Notes: generated by a model from the letters alone, not told the origin. 64,000 bases of DNA from Gentiana macrophylla (GCA_026214975.1 CM047805.1:187489333-187553332); one strand, 5' to 3'. Positions 41,958-53,523 are shown, counted from the first letter of the stretch. Translations and numbers: made by a program.

Positions 41958-42636
41958 GCTTAACAGGTTGTTGTCTATTTTTTTAAGATTGTTTTTGCTA
42001 AATTTCGTAATTTTGATAGTATTTATATTGGTGGTTATATGACCTAGTTTAGTATGCGGGGGCGGGGGGGTGTTTTTCAGCACTGGATGCCTCTTTTTTA
42101 TATCACCTGCTTGATGTAAACAAGTTCATGAAACGAATGTTCTTTTATCTGATGATCATCACAGATCTTTTGCTTAAGGCTAATAACTTTTGCTGATGTA
42201 AATGTTCATCTCTGTACAAATTTTGTCTAACTGTATGAACTCTGAAGTACAGTTAATGTACTATAATGTCATCGTCGTAAATATATTTAATAATGAGCTT
42301 CCGTAAGCACCTTTTTTTCCTAGCTAGCAGATATGTATGTATAGTATGTATCTAAGTGCTGTCTGTAATACAAAAATATTCATGTATTATTCCAATTTTA
42401 TTAATGTGTTACCTTGCTTCAATGTTTTCCCCTGTAGTATATAAAGTATATGAACAATGTTAAACATCCCACTGAAACCGTTAAAGAAATCACGATCACG
42501 ATCACCTCACGATCACCTACGGGAAAAAATTGGTAGCACAGTAACAGTCGAAAAAAAATCAAAAAATAAAAACGAATCCATTGGCATATCGTCATGAACC
42601 AACCCCAAAAGAATAGGAAAAACAAATGTCTTGTAG
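41958..42636. other. TBCC 3' flank and 3' flank of F-box copy G
   Basis: A G-rich run (GGGGGCGGGGGGG) at about 42058-42070. From about 42290 the sequence matches 30490-30945, the 3' flank of copy E, including the phrase GCTGTCTGTAATACAAAAAT. Confidence 0.6.
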
Positions 42637-44144
42637 CTAGAAATTAAACCAAATGCCAAAACCATAGTTTGGTTCAGATTCATGATTGGGTCCAGGTGTG
42701 GCAACCTGGTAACTTCCATCGCTGAAGTAAATTGAATTCGGCTCTATAATCCCCACAAATCTGTTGGCATCAATAGAAAAACCTTCATTACGTCCTAAGA
42801 AAACAGCCCAAGTGCCCAGACTCGTGATAGTACTGTAGCTGCCTTTGATCACATCTATTTCAACCATTTCAAGATCATTAAGAGATGCCATGTCATAATG
42901 ATAGCAAAAGTAGGGTGCAACTATCAATAATCTACCTCCACATTCCACAAGTTGTGCGTCAGGTCTCGACCAATTCCATGGTAACTCAACGATTTTGCTT
43001 GCCGTTGGGTTAGGCCCCGAAGCGTATCGCACATCCAAACTTCAGCATGTTTTGTTAGAGCGTAAAACTTCCCATTGTAGTAATTCAAGTCTTCAACAAA
43101 ACCCGGTAAATCTACTTTTGTCCAAGTCAGGTTTCCAGGTTTCCAAAACCCGGTATAAGTCCTTAACTCATACTTAACTGGTGATATATCTCTTCTTTCA
43201 AGAAAAACAGCCGTAACAACATAGTCCGATGTCTCGGATGGGCTAGCTGATAAAGCCACACTTCTCAAATCATTGGGCTGGATCACGAAACCCGCGGAGT
43301 CAGTCTGGGTGGGGACTTTGGGAAGTGGGATCTGAACACGAGAAATTGGATGAAATAAACACAAATTATCTGTAGAACATTCAACCATGAGAAGCCACCC
43401 TTTGGATCCTCTATACTCCATGCCCTTGGCTTCAGGAAATGAAAAATTGCATGTCTTCCCTTTAGATAGACTCAAAAACTTGCGTTCATGATTGGCTTCA
43501 GGGCCTTCCCTCTCAATGAGCCTCACAAACTTGTGTCCGTCGTCGTCAAGATCTTTCCTCTGAAAGATCTCGTCCTCAATCTTGTTGTTCTCGTGATTCC
43601 CTTCAGGGTCAATCTCGTTGTTCTCGTGATTCCCTTCAGGGTCATTCTCGTCCATCTCGACATTGGCTTCAGGGTCGGTCTCGTCGTCAATTTCGTTGTT
43701 CTCGTGATTCCCTTCAGAGTCATTCTCGTCATTGGCTTCAGAGTCGTTCTCGCCCATCTCGTCATTGGCTTCAGGGTCGGTCTCGTCGTCAATTTCGTTG
43801 TTCTCGTGATTCCCTTCAGAGTCATTCTCGTCATTGGCTTCAGAGTCGTTCTCGCCCATCTCGTCATTGGCTTCAGGGACGATTTCGTTGTTCTCGTGAT
43901 TCCCTTCAGAGTCATTCTCATCATTGGCTTCAGGGTTGTTCTCGCCCATCTGGTAATTCTCATAGTGGTCGAGCATCAATAATGGAAGTTTAGGACATGA
44001 TGATGATGTATAAAAATCATGCAAAGTTGTTGCCTTTCTCCAGGAAGAGCAAGTGGATCGAAACGCAATAAAATCTTCAATTAGTTGTGAACGTTTAGCA
44101 ATCAAGGCTACCACACCCTCGTGTAAAGCGCCCCAATCGGCCAT
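42637..44144 (-). pseudogene. F-box/DUF295 with acidic repeat, copy G, frameshifted
   Basis: Reverse strand, sister of copy E. MADWGALHEGVVALIAKRSQ and IAFRSTCSSW form the F-box. A shorter acidic repeat linker follows (NDSEGNHENNEIDDETDPEA units), then the propeller: GSKGWLLMVECSTDNLCLFH, GFWKPGNLTWTKVDLPG, NYYNGKFYALTKHAEVWMCD. A two-base insertion near 43024-43027 (GCGTATCGC where E has GCGTCGC) shifts the frame, and the first frame stops at 42924. The rest (42637-43038) continues in another frame: LPWNWSRPDAQLVECGGRLL, FLGRNEGFSIDANRF, IYFSDGSYQVATPG. The product would lack the last quarter of the propeller. Otherwise undamaged, so the break is recent. Confidence 0.85.
43520..43970 (-). 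repeat. Coding minisatellite in F-box copy G
   Basis: The same acidic-linker units as in copy E, in different number and order. A near-perfect 93-bp duplication is visible (phrase GGCTTCAGGGTCGGTCTCGT at about 43666 and 43759). Confidence 0.85.
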
Positions 44145-44460
44145 AGCTAATATATGCTATATGTATGCTTAATCCAACAGAAACACAAATTGTCCCAAAC
44201 AACTCTTCCCCAATCTGACGATGATAGTATCTATATATCTTTATTACTGCTGTGCTCTATAATTAGGGTTTTGAATGGTTATTTGTTTATGGAAAAGTAT
44301 TTAGGCACCACCGCACCAACTATTGCAAAAAAAATGTACCGAAAGATGATCCAAAGGTGGGTATTGTTTCTTTTTTGGTCTTTTGTTTGGTAAATGTGTG
44401 GCTTAGAATTATTTTCTGTGTATTTTTTTTTGGTGTATGTATATCTTCCGGGAGGTTTAC
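44145..44460. other. 5' flank of copy G with an insertion
   Basis: 44145-44286 and 44618-44660 match the flank of copy E; the 330 bp between them (44287-44617) are absent from E. They include the foldback element at 44461-44594. Confidence 0.6.
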
Positions 44461-44594
44461 TTAAAGATTTCTCAACATAGGGAGTCATGCATGTGTGTGT
44501 AATCTCACTGACACACAATTTCATTAAATAAACCGCTGTGTGGTCAGGATTATCACACACCCCGATCACCTCCCTATGTTGGAGTCTTTAGGGT
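44461..44594. mobile_element. Foldback MITE-like inverted repeat
   Basis: CAACATAGGGAG (about 44474-44485) and CTCCCTATGTTG (about 44569-44580) are exact reverse complements, with imperfect pairing continuing inward (TGTGTGTGTAATC against GATTATCACACACC) and outward. A target duplication was not found. Confidence 0.7.
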
Positions 44595-44696
44595 AGCATT
44601 TCTCATATCTTCCGTTGTATATATGGTGGTGAGACGCACCGTTACCGGCACTGCCTTTCTTTTCTAAAAAATAAAAAATAAAAAGATAATAATTCT

Positions 44697-44704
44697 AAAT
44701 AATA

Positions 44705-44738
<34 letters not shown>
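44697..44738. repeat. (AAT)n microsatellite
   Basis: About thirteen AAT units, slightly interrupted at the left. Confidence 0.95.
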
Positions 44739-44743
<5 letters not shown>

Positions 44744-44879
44744 TTAAATGGAACTTTTACTAAATAACCTCTTTCTACTCTCTCCATCCCGCAATTCAAT
44801 ATTAAATGCAATATGATGATGATGACCAAATCTAACTACGCCAATGCCAATCGCTAAAAATCATATAATAAATGACCAA

Positions 44880-45472
44880 ATTTCTAAACGTAAGGGCCAA
44901 GAGCCCCAAGGGCATATCTAAGGGTAAGTCACTAACCCCAGATGGGAGATCGGCAAAAGCTCCTCCTCCATCCACCGCAGGTCGGACAAGGCTTGGTGAA
45001 GAGAAGCTGTCAAGATCGGCAATAGTGGCCTTGGTGGCTCGACGCAGGGCGTACAGAGCAACCCTAGCTGTTATCCCATGTGCTGGATAACCAAAGGTAA
45101 ATAAAGAAAGAATCCTAAGTCATAAAGGCTGTGATCATGACATTTAAATATGTCCATAATTATCCCTAAATTATAAGGATATGCATGTGATTATCCTTAG
45201 GGAAATAATATTAATAATAATACAAATCCTTGTAGAACAAGAAAAAGGATAAATCGTCCCCTATATAAACAACCCTAAGGAACTACGAAAGACTTGATTT
45301 CAATACAATCATTGGATATGTAGGCAACTCACGAGAAACAACTCGAGAGCTCAGTCTAAAATATACCCAAAAACACATCCACATTAACACAATTAAGGGT
45401 TCTAGGATTAAAGACCATTGTCACAAAGATAATTGGCATGTATTTACTAATAAACGAGATCCAGCATCGTCA
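44880..45472 (+). repeat. Probable LTR (3' part) of a Ty3-type element
   Basis: The sequence ends CATCGTCA at 45472, directly before the primer-binding-site-like ATTGGCGCTAGAAGG, and has a TATA box at 45262. The left border is uncertain and no second LTR is in the window. The ORF at 44872-45090 is not convincing. Confidence 0.5.
45262..45268 (+). promoter_or_regulatory. TATA box in LTR
   Basis: TATATAA in CCCCTATATAAACAACC, about 205 bp before the LTR end. Confidence 0.5.
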
Positions 45473-45487
45473 ATTGGCGCTAGAAGG
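45473..45487 (+). other. Primer-binding site candidate
   Basis: ATTGGCGCTAGAAGG follows the LTR end and starts with the TGGCGC core used by many plant Ty3-type elements. Confidence 0.5.
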
Positions 45488-45542
45488 AGGACCTCTTTCT
45501 GATAAAGTAGTCTAAAAAATCCCAGAATTCTCGTGATCAACA

Positions 45543-46444
45543 ATGGCTAAAAACACCGGCAAGAAAACTACAGATCCGACTCAACGGGATGGAACGGCTG
45601 CAACCACCCAAGAAGAAGGCCAGGCTATGGCCGCTCAGAAAAGAGCAAACATTACTGAAGATCAAACTCAGCAGCCTAATCCGGCCCTTCAAGATCCAGC
45701 CAACCAGGCGTTGGTTGAGGCCTTGAAAAACATAGACAACATCACCCTTAAGGCCATATTAGATAAAACCCTCAAAGGAAGGGATCCTCCAGAAGTTTCA
45801 GAAACAAATCTCCATCAAGAAGCCCACAAAAGGCGGGGATCGTGGAATCTAGTGCTCACACCGAACACGGAAACGTACGTTAACCCAACGACACGGCTAA
45901 GGCCGAACTAGATGCTCTGATCGGAAGACGATTAGATGAACTGCTATGTGCGTCACCTTTTACGGAGTACATTGATAGCTATCCCCGACCAGCGGGGTTC
46001 AAGATTCCTAAAATTGAGTCTTATGATGGATCTAAGGATCCTTATGATCATATGCATCAGTATATCTCCCATATGAACTTATACAATGCACCAGACGAGA
46101 TGAAGTGCAAGACTTTCCCCGCACTGCTAACAGGAAGGGCCAGAGAATGGTTCAACAAAATTCCTCCTAGGTCAACCTCCGACTTTAGAACCTGGACTCG
46201 GAAGTTCGTCCATGCCTTCATCGCAGCTCGTCCTTTCCAGAGAAATCAGACGCATCTTCTAGCTTTGAAGCAGAAGCATGATGAGTCCGTTCTTCACTTT
46301 ATAAAGCGTTTCAATGTAGAATCCGCACAGGTGCGGGATACAGATGATCGATTACTGGTCGCCACTTTCATGGCAGGTCTGCGAGAGGGACGGTTGCACG
46401 CCAAGATGAATAGAAAACTTCCTCAGACAAAGGAAGAATGTTGA
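45543..46444 (+). pseudogene. Ty3-type retrotransposon gag remnant
   Basis: The first frame (45543-45911) begins MAKNTGKKTTDPTQRDG and encodes the hydrophilic N-terminus. After a frame change near 45840-45910, the sequence reads FKIPKIESYDGSKDPYDHMH, then MKCKTFPALLTGRAREWFNK, FVHAFIAARPFQRNQTHLLA, SVLHFIKRFNVES and LLVATFMAGLREG, a typical Retrotrans_gag capsid domain. It ends at 46442. Protease, reverse transcriptase and integrase are absent: the sequence turns abruptly into a short tandem repeat. Confidence 0.85.
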
Positions 46445-46710
46445 GACTCATTTAAGGCTTAATTCAAGTGACTACTTCAAGACACACATATCTGGCTCAT
46501 ATAAGGCTCATTTAAGGCTTAATTCAAGGGACACAATATCATATCTGGCTCATATAAGTTCATATAAGGCAAATATCATTAACAGTATCATATAAGGCAT
46601 ACATTATCAGTAAACAATATCAGGCTCATTTAAGGCTTAATTCAAGTGACTACTTCAAGGCACACATATCTGGCTCATTTAAGGCTTAATTCAAGGGACA
46701 CAATATCATA
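46445..46710. repeat. Short interspersed tandem repeats
   Basis: Several copies of GGCTCATTTAAGGCTTAATTC followed alternately by a TGACTACTTCAAGRCACACATATCT-type or a GGGACACAATATCATATCT-type arm (the arms share CACA and ATATC). Non-coding. Confidence 0.85.
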
Positions 46711-47153
46711 TGCAATGAAGAGAAGAAGACTCTTCGACTGCAACGTGAATCAGAGAAAAAGATGAGAATGCTGTTGGAACCGGCTTGGGTAAATCGTCAA
46801 GCACATAGTGAGCCGAATTCTCGGAACCTTTAGCAGCCTTTTCTGTAATTGATTCGTCCCGTGCAACTCGATTTCTAGAGTGTGAAATGCTTCAATCTGC
46901 AATAGGATATTATCCAGATTTGTGATGCTATAAAATCATAGAAAAAAGGGTTCTCATGTTTACCTTGACATGCTCATTTTCTAAGACATTCTTTCCTCGT
47001 ATACGCAAGGCAGAGCCTTCTTTGTCATATCTATTACTGCAACTCTGTCTGCCTCCTTAGCTACGCTTTCTTATCTTCAGCTACGCTTTCTTATCTTCAG
47101 CTACTTGATCATAGTAATTTAAAGGATCTCAGTGGTCCAATTCCGTCTGAACC
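46711..47153. other. Unassigned intergenic DNA
   Basis: A 19-bp phrase (AGCTACGCTTTCTTATCTTC) is duplicated in tandem near 47060-47100. No gene recognised. Confidence 0.4.
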
Positions 47154-47700
47154 AAAAGTTCCGATTCCGATGATGAAGATACAGAGCTCAAGAACAAATC
47201 GCTGAACCAAAATTTGTTGAATCTCGAACGCGATTGGGACAGTTTCAATCATCATCAATTACAATTACAAAAACTTCCTTCCAATTGCAATTCCTCTTTC
47301 GATGATGATGATGATGAGACATTAATGTTGAACTGCTTCCATACTACTCCGGCTGAATTATGTCTTCCTTACAACTGAATATCAAATCTCCTTCAAACGA
47401 ATCATGGAAAGTGAGGACTAACGATTTCGCAATTCAAGAAGCTTTACGAGATCGAAAAGCCGCCATCGCAAGTGGTAAACTCAAAAGGAGACGCCTTAAT
47501 TTCAACGATTTCGAAATTGAAACCGTAAGTTCTTCGCTTGATAATAATCGATATGAAGAAATATGCAACGATTGTCTAGATTTGATTGAACACCAATTTG
47601 AATCGCAATCAGTGGTGGTGGTTTCTCAAGTACCTAATTTGAAAGAAAAATGCCGTGAGAAAATAGAGGTATATTCGTCCGGTGGAATTTATTTATCCTT
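47154..47700 (+). pseudogene. Unidentified plant gene fragment, 5' exon
   Basis: From 47154 a frame rich in S, D and E (SDSDDEDTELKNKSLNQNLL, FNHHQLQLQKLPSNCNSSFD, then a DDDDDE run) runs to a stop at 47370. A second frame (47360-47719) continues with VRTNDFAIQEALRDRKAAIA, SGKLKRRRLNFNDFEIE and VVVVSQVPNLKEKCREKIE, ending at a GAG|GTATAT donor-like site at about 47669. The composition is that of a real, hydrophilic plant protein with an acidic first part and a conserved-looking RDRKAAIASGKLKRRRL block, but I do not recognise the family. It is truncated by the start of F-box unit H (about 47770) and frame-broken at about 47365. Confidence 0.5.
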
Positions 47701-47769
47701 AATGCAATTAAAAAATTGAAGCAAGATTAACATTTATTTAAGAGAAAAAAGTGCACTATAAACTAATTT

Positions 47770-48345
47770 TTCCTTAAATAAAAACATACAAATCGGGAGG
47801 AAAGGAGTATTTTTTTTACTTCTAGTTTTAAGCATTTTTTTAAAGGTATTTTAAAGCATTTTGAGAAGAAAAAAAGAAAAAAGACCAGTTATTCCGAGCT
47901 ATTTACTGTTTTTTCTTTTTTCCTTTTCTTTTCAAATGTGACGATATTTATTCTGTTAGTTTAGTACTATTCATTTAATTATGCATTTTGTTTTTATTTT
48001 AGTTCTATCAATTATGCTCAGGAAATTCATGTGTCTAACGATGTAGAATTTCACATGAGTAGTTGTTAGAGCTGCTTATTTTATTTATTTCTTCATTTTC
48101 ATGATGTACATGATCCATGTCTGTACTGATACTTGGGGAAAAATTTATGATAGGTATAGTTGTATCTTTTTACTTTTTTTTTCTTTCTTTTTTCTGTCTC
48201 TTTGTTAAAGAAAAGAAAGTTGCTGTGTATTACTTCTATGTATCCAAAACCGCCATTGAAAAACCTTTCCGTAGCATACCAGTAACATTGTTGTCAAATT
48301 GGAGAACAGTTGTTTGTGACACTTTGTTTCTCTTGGATTATATAG
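47770..48345 (+). promoter_or_regulatory. 5' leader of F-box copy H, with a deletion
   Basis: Matches, in opposite orientation, the leaders of A and D, but about 230 bp containing their putative first exon and core promoter (from the AATTGGTCTAGATC phrase to GAGGTATTGATTCG) are missing: the sequence passes from AAAAAAGACC directly to AGTTATTCCGAGC. H may therefore be unable to start transcription at the original site. Confidence 0.6.
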
Positions 48346-49467
48346 CTAGCTATTGCAGATTGGTTACAGCTAATTGAAGATTTTGTTGCCTTTCGAGCTA
48401 CTTGCACATCCTGGCTGAAGGGAACAACTTTTAAGGATTTTGATAAATCATGTCCTAAACTTCCATTATTGATGCTCTACAAGTATGAGATCGATGATGA
48501 CGACGATGATAAATACAAGATTTCTGTTGAAATCTATGATGAACAGCATCAGAGGAAAGACCCTGATGAGGAGCGCAAGGCTTTGAGCGAATTAGGTGCT
48601 GCTAGACGCAAAATTGTGAGCGATTTTAAGAGGAAACACCCTGCTGATGAACGAGAGTTTATGAGCCTATCCAAAGGGAAGACATGCAAGTTTTCATTTC
48701 CTGAAGCCAAGGGCATGGAGTGTAGAGGATCCAAAGGATGGCGTATCATGGTTGAACGTAGAACAGGTACTATGTGTTTGTTCCATCCATTAACTCGTGC
48801 TCAGATTCCACTCCCCAAAGCGCCACCTAAGGTTGTTATCCCTTTCCTCAGAAGTGCTGTGTTGTCTGCTAGCCCATCCGAGACACCAGACTACATTGTC
48901 ATGATTGCTTATGTGGAACCAGGTTATGTATCAGGGCGTTATGTGGGGTTTTGGAAACCCGGAAACGAGACATGGACAAGAGTAGAAATACCACATTGTG
49001 TTGAGGACCTGAATTACTACAATGGGAAGTTTTATGCTCTGACATATGGGGCTCAGGTCTGGATGTGTGATGTTTCGGGGCCAAACCCAAATAACAACAA
49101 GGCAAGCAAAATCATTGAGTTACCATGGGGATGCTCGAGACGTAAAGCACAACTTGTGGAATGTGGAGGTAGATTATTGATAGTTGCACCCTTCTATGAC
49201 CATCTTAATGATACGCCATATGTACATGATCTAGAAATGGTTGAATTAGATGTGATCAAAGGTAGCTACAGCATTATCAGGAGTTTGGGGAGTTCAACTG
49301 TATTCTTAGGACGTAACGAAGGGTTTTCTATTGATGCCAACAGAATTCCAGGGATTATAGAGCCAAATTTAGTTTACTTCTCCGATGGATTTTACCGGAT
49401 TGCTGCTCCTGGACCCGGTCATATAACTCAACATAGCTTATGTTTAGGCGTTTGGATTAATTTCTAG
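48346..49467 (+). pseudogene. F-box/DUF295 copy H, start codon lost
   Basis: Forward strand, the only inverted member. The ancestral ATG GCG GAT TGG has become ATT GCA GAT TGG (48352-48363). The next 42 bp, coding for CALPEGVAALIARR, are deleted in frame, so the sequence runs DWLQLIEDFVAFRATCTSWL. From there on 1100 bp stay open: acidic DDDDDDKYK, GSKGWRIMVERRTGTMCLFH, PLPKAPPKVVIPFLRS, NYYNGKFYALTYGAQVWMCD, VECGGRLLIVAPF, and FYRIAAPGPGHITQ at the C-terminus. The first available ATG (48469) would skip the whole F-box and give a 332-aa propeller-only protein. Either a pseudogene or an F-box-less derivative. Confidence 0.85.
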
Positions 49468-50017
49468 CCACCCCATGGATTCAATGAATGGCTTTAACTT
49501 TTAAAAAAAAAAACACTGATTTGGGGATGCTATGAAATAGCAGAGGCAATTAGATAAGGTGTTCCTTTCTGTGTGTTGTGTGGTCTACATTTGTTTCATT
49601 CTTTAGTACTGATTGGTTAATGTTCTCTACTCTATTCAGTTGGTTCCTTTTAGGAGTTGCTTTATAGATTAGTTAATTTGTTATCAATTTTTTGCTTTGG
49701 ATTCTCTGTTAGTTTTTGTTTTGTTAAGGTGTTTATTCGTTTTACACTGGGATGGTGTAAACTTGTTTGTGTTTAAGGGAAGAATATTTTTTGTATAATA
49801 CAACGGGGACGGTCAGTCATACCTTGAGCAGAGATAGAAAATCCAAGAATGACAAAAGGAATCAGAGAACATAACTTGGAATCCCACAGATGATTCTGTA
49901 TTTTCCGGTGGTGCCGCCTTTAGAAGAAGCTACTGAAAGTTGAAGAAGCAGATTTGTGGAGCCCTATGAAATATATTAGAATAAACTCTTTTACAAGGAG
50001 ATCGGAGGAATCGGTTA
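49468..50017 (+). other. 3' flank of F-box copy H
   Basis: Inverted match to 7640-8110 and 22693-23538, including the reverse complements of GTAGACCACACAACACA and CTGCTTCTTCTACTTTCAG. Similarity to copy D stops at GGTTAC near 50017, where the next retroelement begins. Confidence 0.65.
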
Positions 50018-51459
50018 CATTAGGGTCAGGACCCAGGGGCTCGAAAAGTAGCCAAAGCCATCAAATCTAAATTGTTTTAACTCCTTAACGATCTGAGTCC
50101 GGACACATGCGTAGGCTCGTATCCTAATCGAATGAATACGAGCTCGAACTAACAACAATTGAGGGAAAGTAATTTTCATTGATATTTAGCAATCACAATG
50201 GTAATACTTATAGTAAAAGTACATTATCATATCAGAACGCCCGCCCCCAGATATCTGGCGCTTATCCTAGGAAGAGAACGTTCGACGCAGTATAGCGTTA
50301 AATAAATTTAATATTATACGCCACCTCCTCTACGCCTTCGTATCAAAAATTAAAGCAACGGAAGCCCAAAAGGCTCGGGTAGAACCATAAATCTTACTTA
50401 GAATAGAATACAAACCGACTATGGGTAGAAAGGAAACCTTACAATAACGAGATAAAGCTTTTTACAACGCATTTATCTTACAAAAGAAAGAAGATCTGAC
50501 ACTTGACTTACAAAGATTTTTAGAAGAAGGTACAACCAGGTTCTTTAAAACAAAAGTCTGAAATCTAAGACAACCTATAATAGAAGGTAAGAATAAAACG
50601 TCATCATGGCGTCAATGTCATCAATCGTCATTGAACTCTTCAACGAGCTCAAGGCTAACTCGTTCGCCTTTCTCACCCCAAAAGCACACCAAAACAACAT
50701 ATGCAATTGAGGTAAGTACAAAGTACTTAGCTTGAGAGGAAGAAGTTTAATGTATAATCAAGACTTACAACGAAAGGTTCATTAATTATTTTTATGTTAT
50801 CTTTATGAGACCGACTCGATCTGGGTTCACTCCATGTCCATCAACATGTCGTGACTAAACGTTTCTAACATAACTTATCTTTGTCACATCGGCACTCAAG
50901 GGCACAACGCATGGTGCTACCCACCACGAGGTATCGTTTGCAACCTATCGCGGATCACACCGATAGCCACGGGTTAAGACCCGATAGTGTACACGCTCGC
51001 GAAGTCCTCTCGCCATTTAGCCGCTTTATAGGCCAAAGCAGAGTTATTCACTTTATCTCGATTTGCCCACACATCGCGATATAGCTAGGTGCCTTACCAA
51101 GAATGTTACGATGTTTAGTCTTTTAACTACCCACGACGCTTATTATTAATTGTTAACTAGCACCTAAGTATTTTCAATTAATCTCCTCACCTCTATTACT
51201 CTCTCTGAGACCGCTGACACGGACAAGGCCTAGCACATACACGACATTGATGAATACTAATTCATCAAAGCACAAGCCATTCAAACCCTTCCGACGGTCC
51301 CGAACTTCAACTCCATTGAAGAGTACATTCGGTGCCGGAACTAAACGCATCAGAAGCTTAATCGAGGCTTGTTCATGTTTAATTAATGTTATTAAATCAT
51401 GCAACAACATTTAAGAATCATACCATAGCTTAAAACAACCTATTTATCAAAAGCAGGGG

Positions 51460-51610
51460 TAATGTGTGCACATTCCAGGGAATGTGTGCACATTGGGCAA
51501 AGTTTACATTCACCCTGCCAGTGTGTGCATTTCCAGGGAATGTGCGCACACCTCAAAACTACATTCACCTTAAAAATGTGCGCACACAGCTAGTCAATGT
51601 CGCACACTAA
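51460..51610. repeat. GTGTGCACATT short repeats
   Basis: Seven or so degenerate copies of AATGTGTGCACATTC-like motifs (TGTGCACA, GTGCGCACAC palindromes) interspersed with TACATTCACC. Confidence 0.75.
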
Positions 51611-51696
51611 ACGCACAAAACTCTCTAAACACGTTTTTCTTCACCCTTTTCGATTTCTAACCCAAACCAAACATGTTTAACATCAATCCCAGCATC

Positions 51697-53500
51697 TGAT
51701 GACGGTCAAATTATACCCGTAAAAGTCATCAACATTGACCTTAAATCGAGATTAATAATACACATTTTATATTAAATCACACGTTTATATTTAATATTTA
51801 ATGTTATGTGATTTATATTATGTAAATTGGTATTTACTCGTTTTTATCCGATTTACTGTGCGATTAATGCTGATTTTGTAGATCATGACAAATCAAGAGG
51901 ATAAATGTCATTCAATCAATGGATCTCAAGATAATAAGGAAGAAAATCGGAGCATTAATCAAGAGATAAATTAGAGAAATCAGATCAACACGCAAGCGTG
52001 GAGTGGGGAGCAAGATAGACGAGAAAAACGATTAACGTGTGCAAATGTTAGGTTCGGTCGACCGAGCCTATAGCTTCGATCGACCGAGTGTCGCTCTCGG
52101 TTGACCGAGTGTCGCCTTTCGGGCGGTTTCGGCTTATATCGTGCTTATCTTCTAGAACCACCCTAAGTCGGCAAAACCTCTATATAAGCAAGCGACTACT
52201 GAAATTGTAAAGACACACCTGTATAACACCAACACATCCTTCATTCTTCAATATTATAGCTTTGATACAATGTAGAATAATTTGAGGGTTTCCAGCAATT
52301 TAAAGGCTGCGATTATGTAAGCCTTTACTTTCTGTTTCTTTCTTTTAAGTAATTAATCCCTCCCAATTATGTTTTATCGTTTGAATTAGTTAATCATAGC
52401 TAGATGATGTAGATCTAGGCTATGACGTTAGGGATGTGGTGATACCTTGTCTATAGGGATCCCATAACCTACGTTATACACTTAGTTTCTATCCATGAAT
52501 CTGCATTGTTTAATTAATGTGTATCTAAGTAGTTTATATGATTTCTTTACGAGTTACTGTTTAATCTGTTCTGTATGATGAAACGCTGAGAAATATATTC
52601 TAGGATGTAATCTGGGGATGAAATCGTTTGGGTGACCGAATGGAATCATTCGGTCGATCCGAGTGTCTATGCTTCGGTCGACCGAGCCTATTTGTCTCAT
52701 TAGTTAGTCCGCCACGCCTTTATGGTAGGTTTAGCTTAGTAGGATTTATTATCTCAGTAGTATGGCCACGCTCGTTGCTCGTCGCTTTTAATTAGCGTCA
52801 CGATTAGGAAATACCAATATAGGGCTCTGAGGTCGGCTCATGAATGATCTTCCGGGCTTTCAAATGAGATCTGTGTAGGTTTTGTATTAGGAAATTGACG
52901 TCACCTAGTTATACGTGGTTCAGTAAACTAGCATGAGACCTAAAAGGTAATTGTTAGTTGGACGAGGGCTTGAGCGATCGTTTAGGAAATACGCCTCACC
53001 ATAGGAATGTTGCCTGGACGAGGTGTACGGTTAATATCGGCATCCTTAGAGTCGTAAATGGCGTGTGAGTTATATAAGATGGAGGCACCAAAAGCGAAGT
53101 CACGTAACAATATCACGTTGATCTAGTGACCTACCGGTGCTAAGTCAAGTTAAAGAGGATGAATCCCGTAGCCAATCTAAGATAGATACAAATGGATTGA
53201 CAATTAATAAGTTCGATTTATTATATAAATTATCTAGGTCCAAACGATAAAGACTATAATTGGGGAGGTTAATTACGTTGTGTCGAGTCGTGTCTTTACT
53301 TTTCTTGTCTTATGTTGGTCGTAGACCGCCTCTCTATGTCCTTGACATGTTTAATTAATTGTTTGTATATAAGATGATCCACAATTGGTTCCTGTGGGAT
53401 CGACCTTGATTCACTATAGCTATACTACGATGGGCCTAGTCCTCTTGCTAAATCTTGGTTTATGGTGGTCGAGTATATTATAACCTGATTGACCCGATCA
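51697..53500 (+). repeat. 5' LTR, 1804 bp
   Basis: Starts TGATGACGGTC and ends TTGACCCGATCA. Contains a TATA box (52181) and several copies of the palindrome CGGTCGACCG or close variants. Confidence 0.95.
52181..52188 (+). promoter_or_regulatory. TATA box in LTR of the LARD element
   Basis: TATATAAG in CCTCTATATAAGCAAG, about 1.3 kb before the LTR end; the same sequence is at 57981 in the 3' LTR. Confidence 0.6.
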
Positions 53501-53506
53501 AGTTTT

Positions 53507-53523
53507 TGGCGCCGTTGCCGGGA
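53507..53523 (+). other. Primer-binding site (tRNA-Asp type)
   Basis: TGGCGCCGTTGCCGGGA six bases after the 5' LTR end. Confidence 0.85.

Noticed and set aside
43488..43982. 164-aa forward ORF
   Set aside because: Same explanation, antisense to the repeat of copy G.
50018..51690. Separate second LTR for the reverse-oriented element
   Set aside because: No part of 50018-51690 repeats within 59301-60037, so a full element with two LTRs cannot be shown; only a possible solo LTR is reported.
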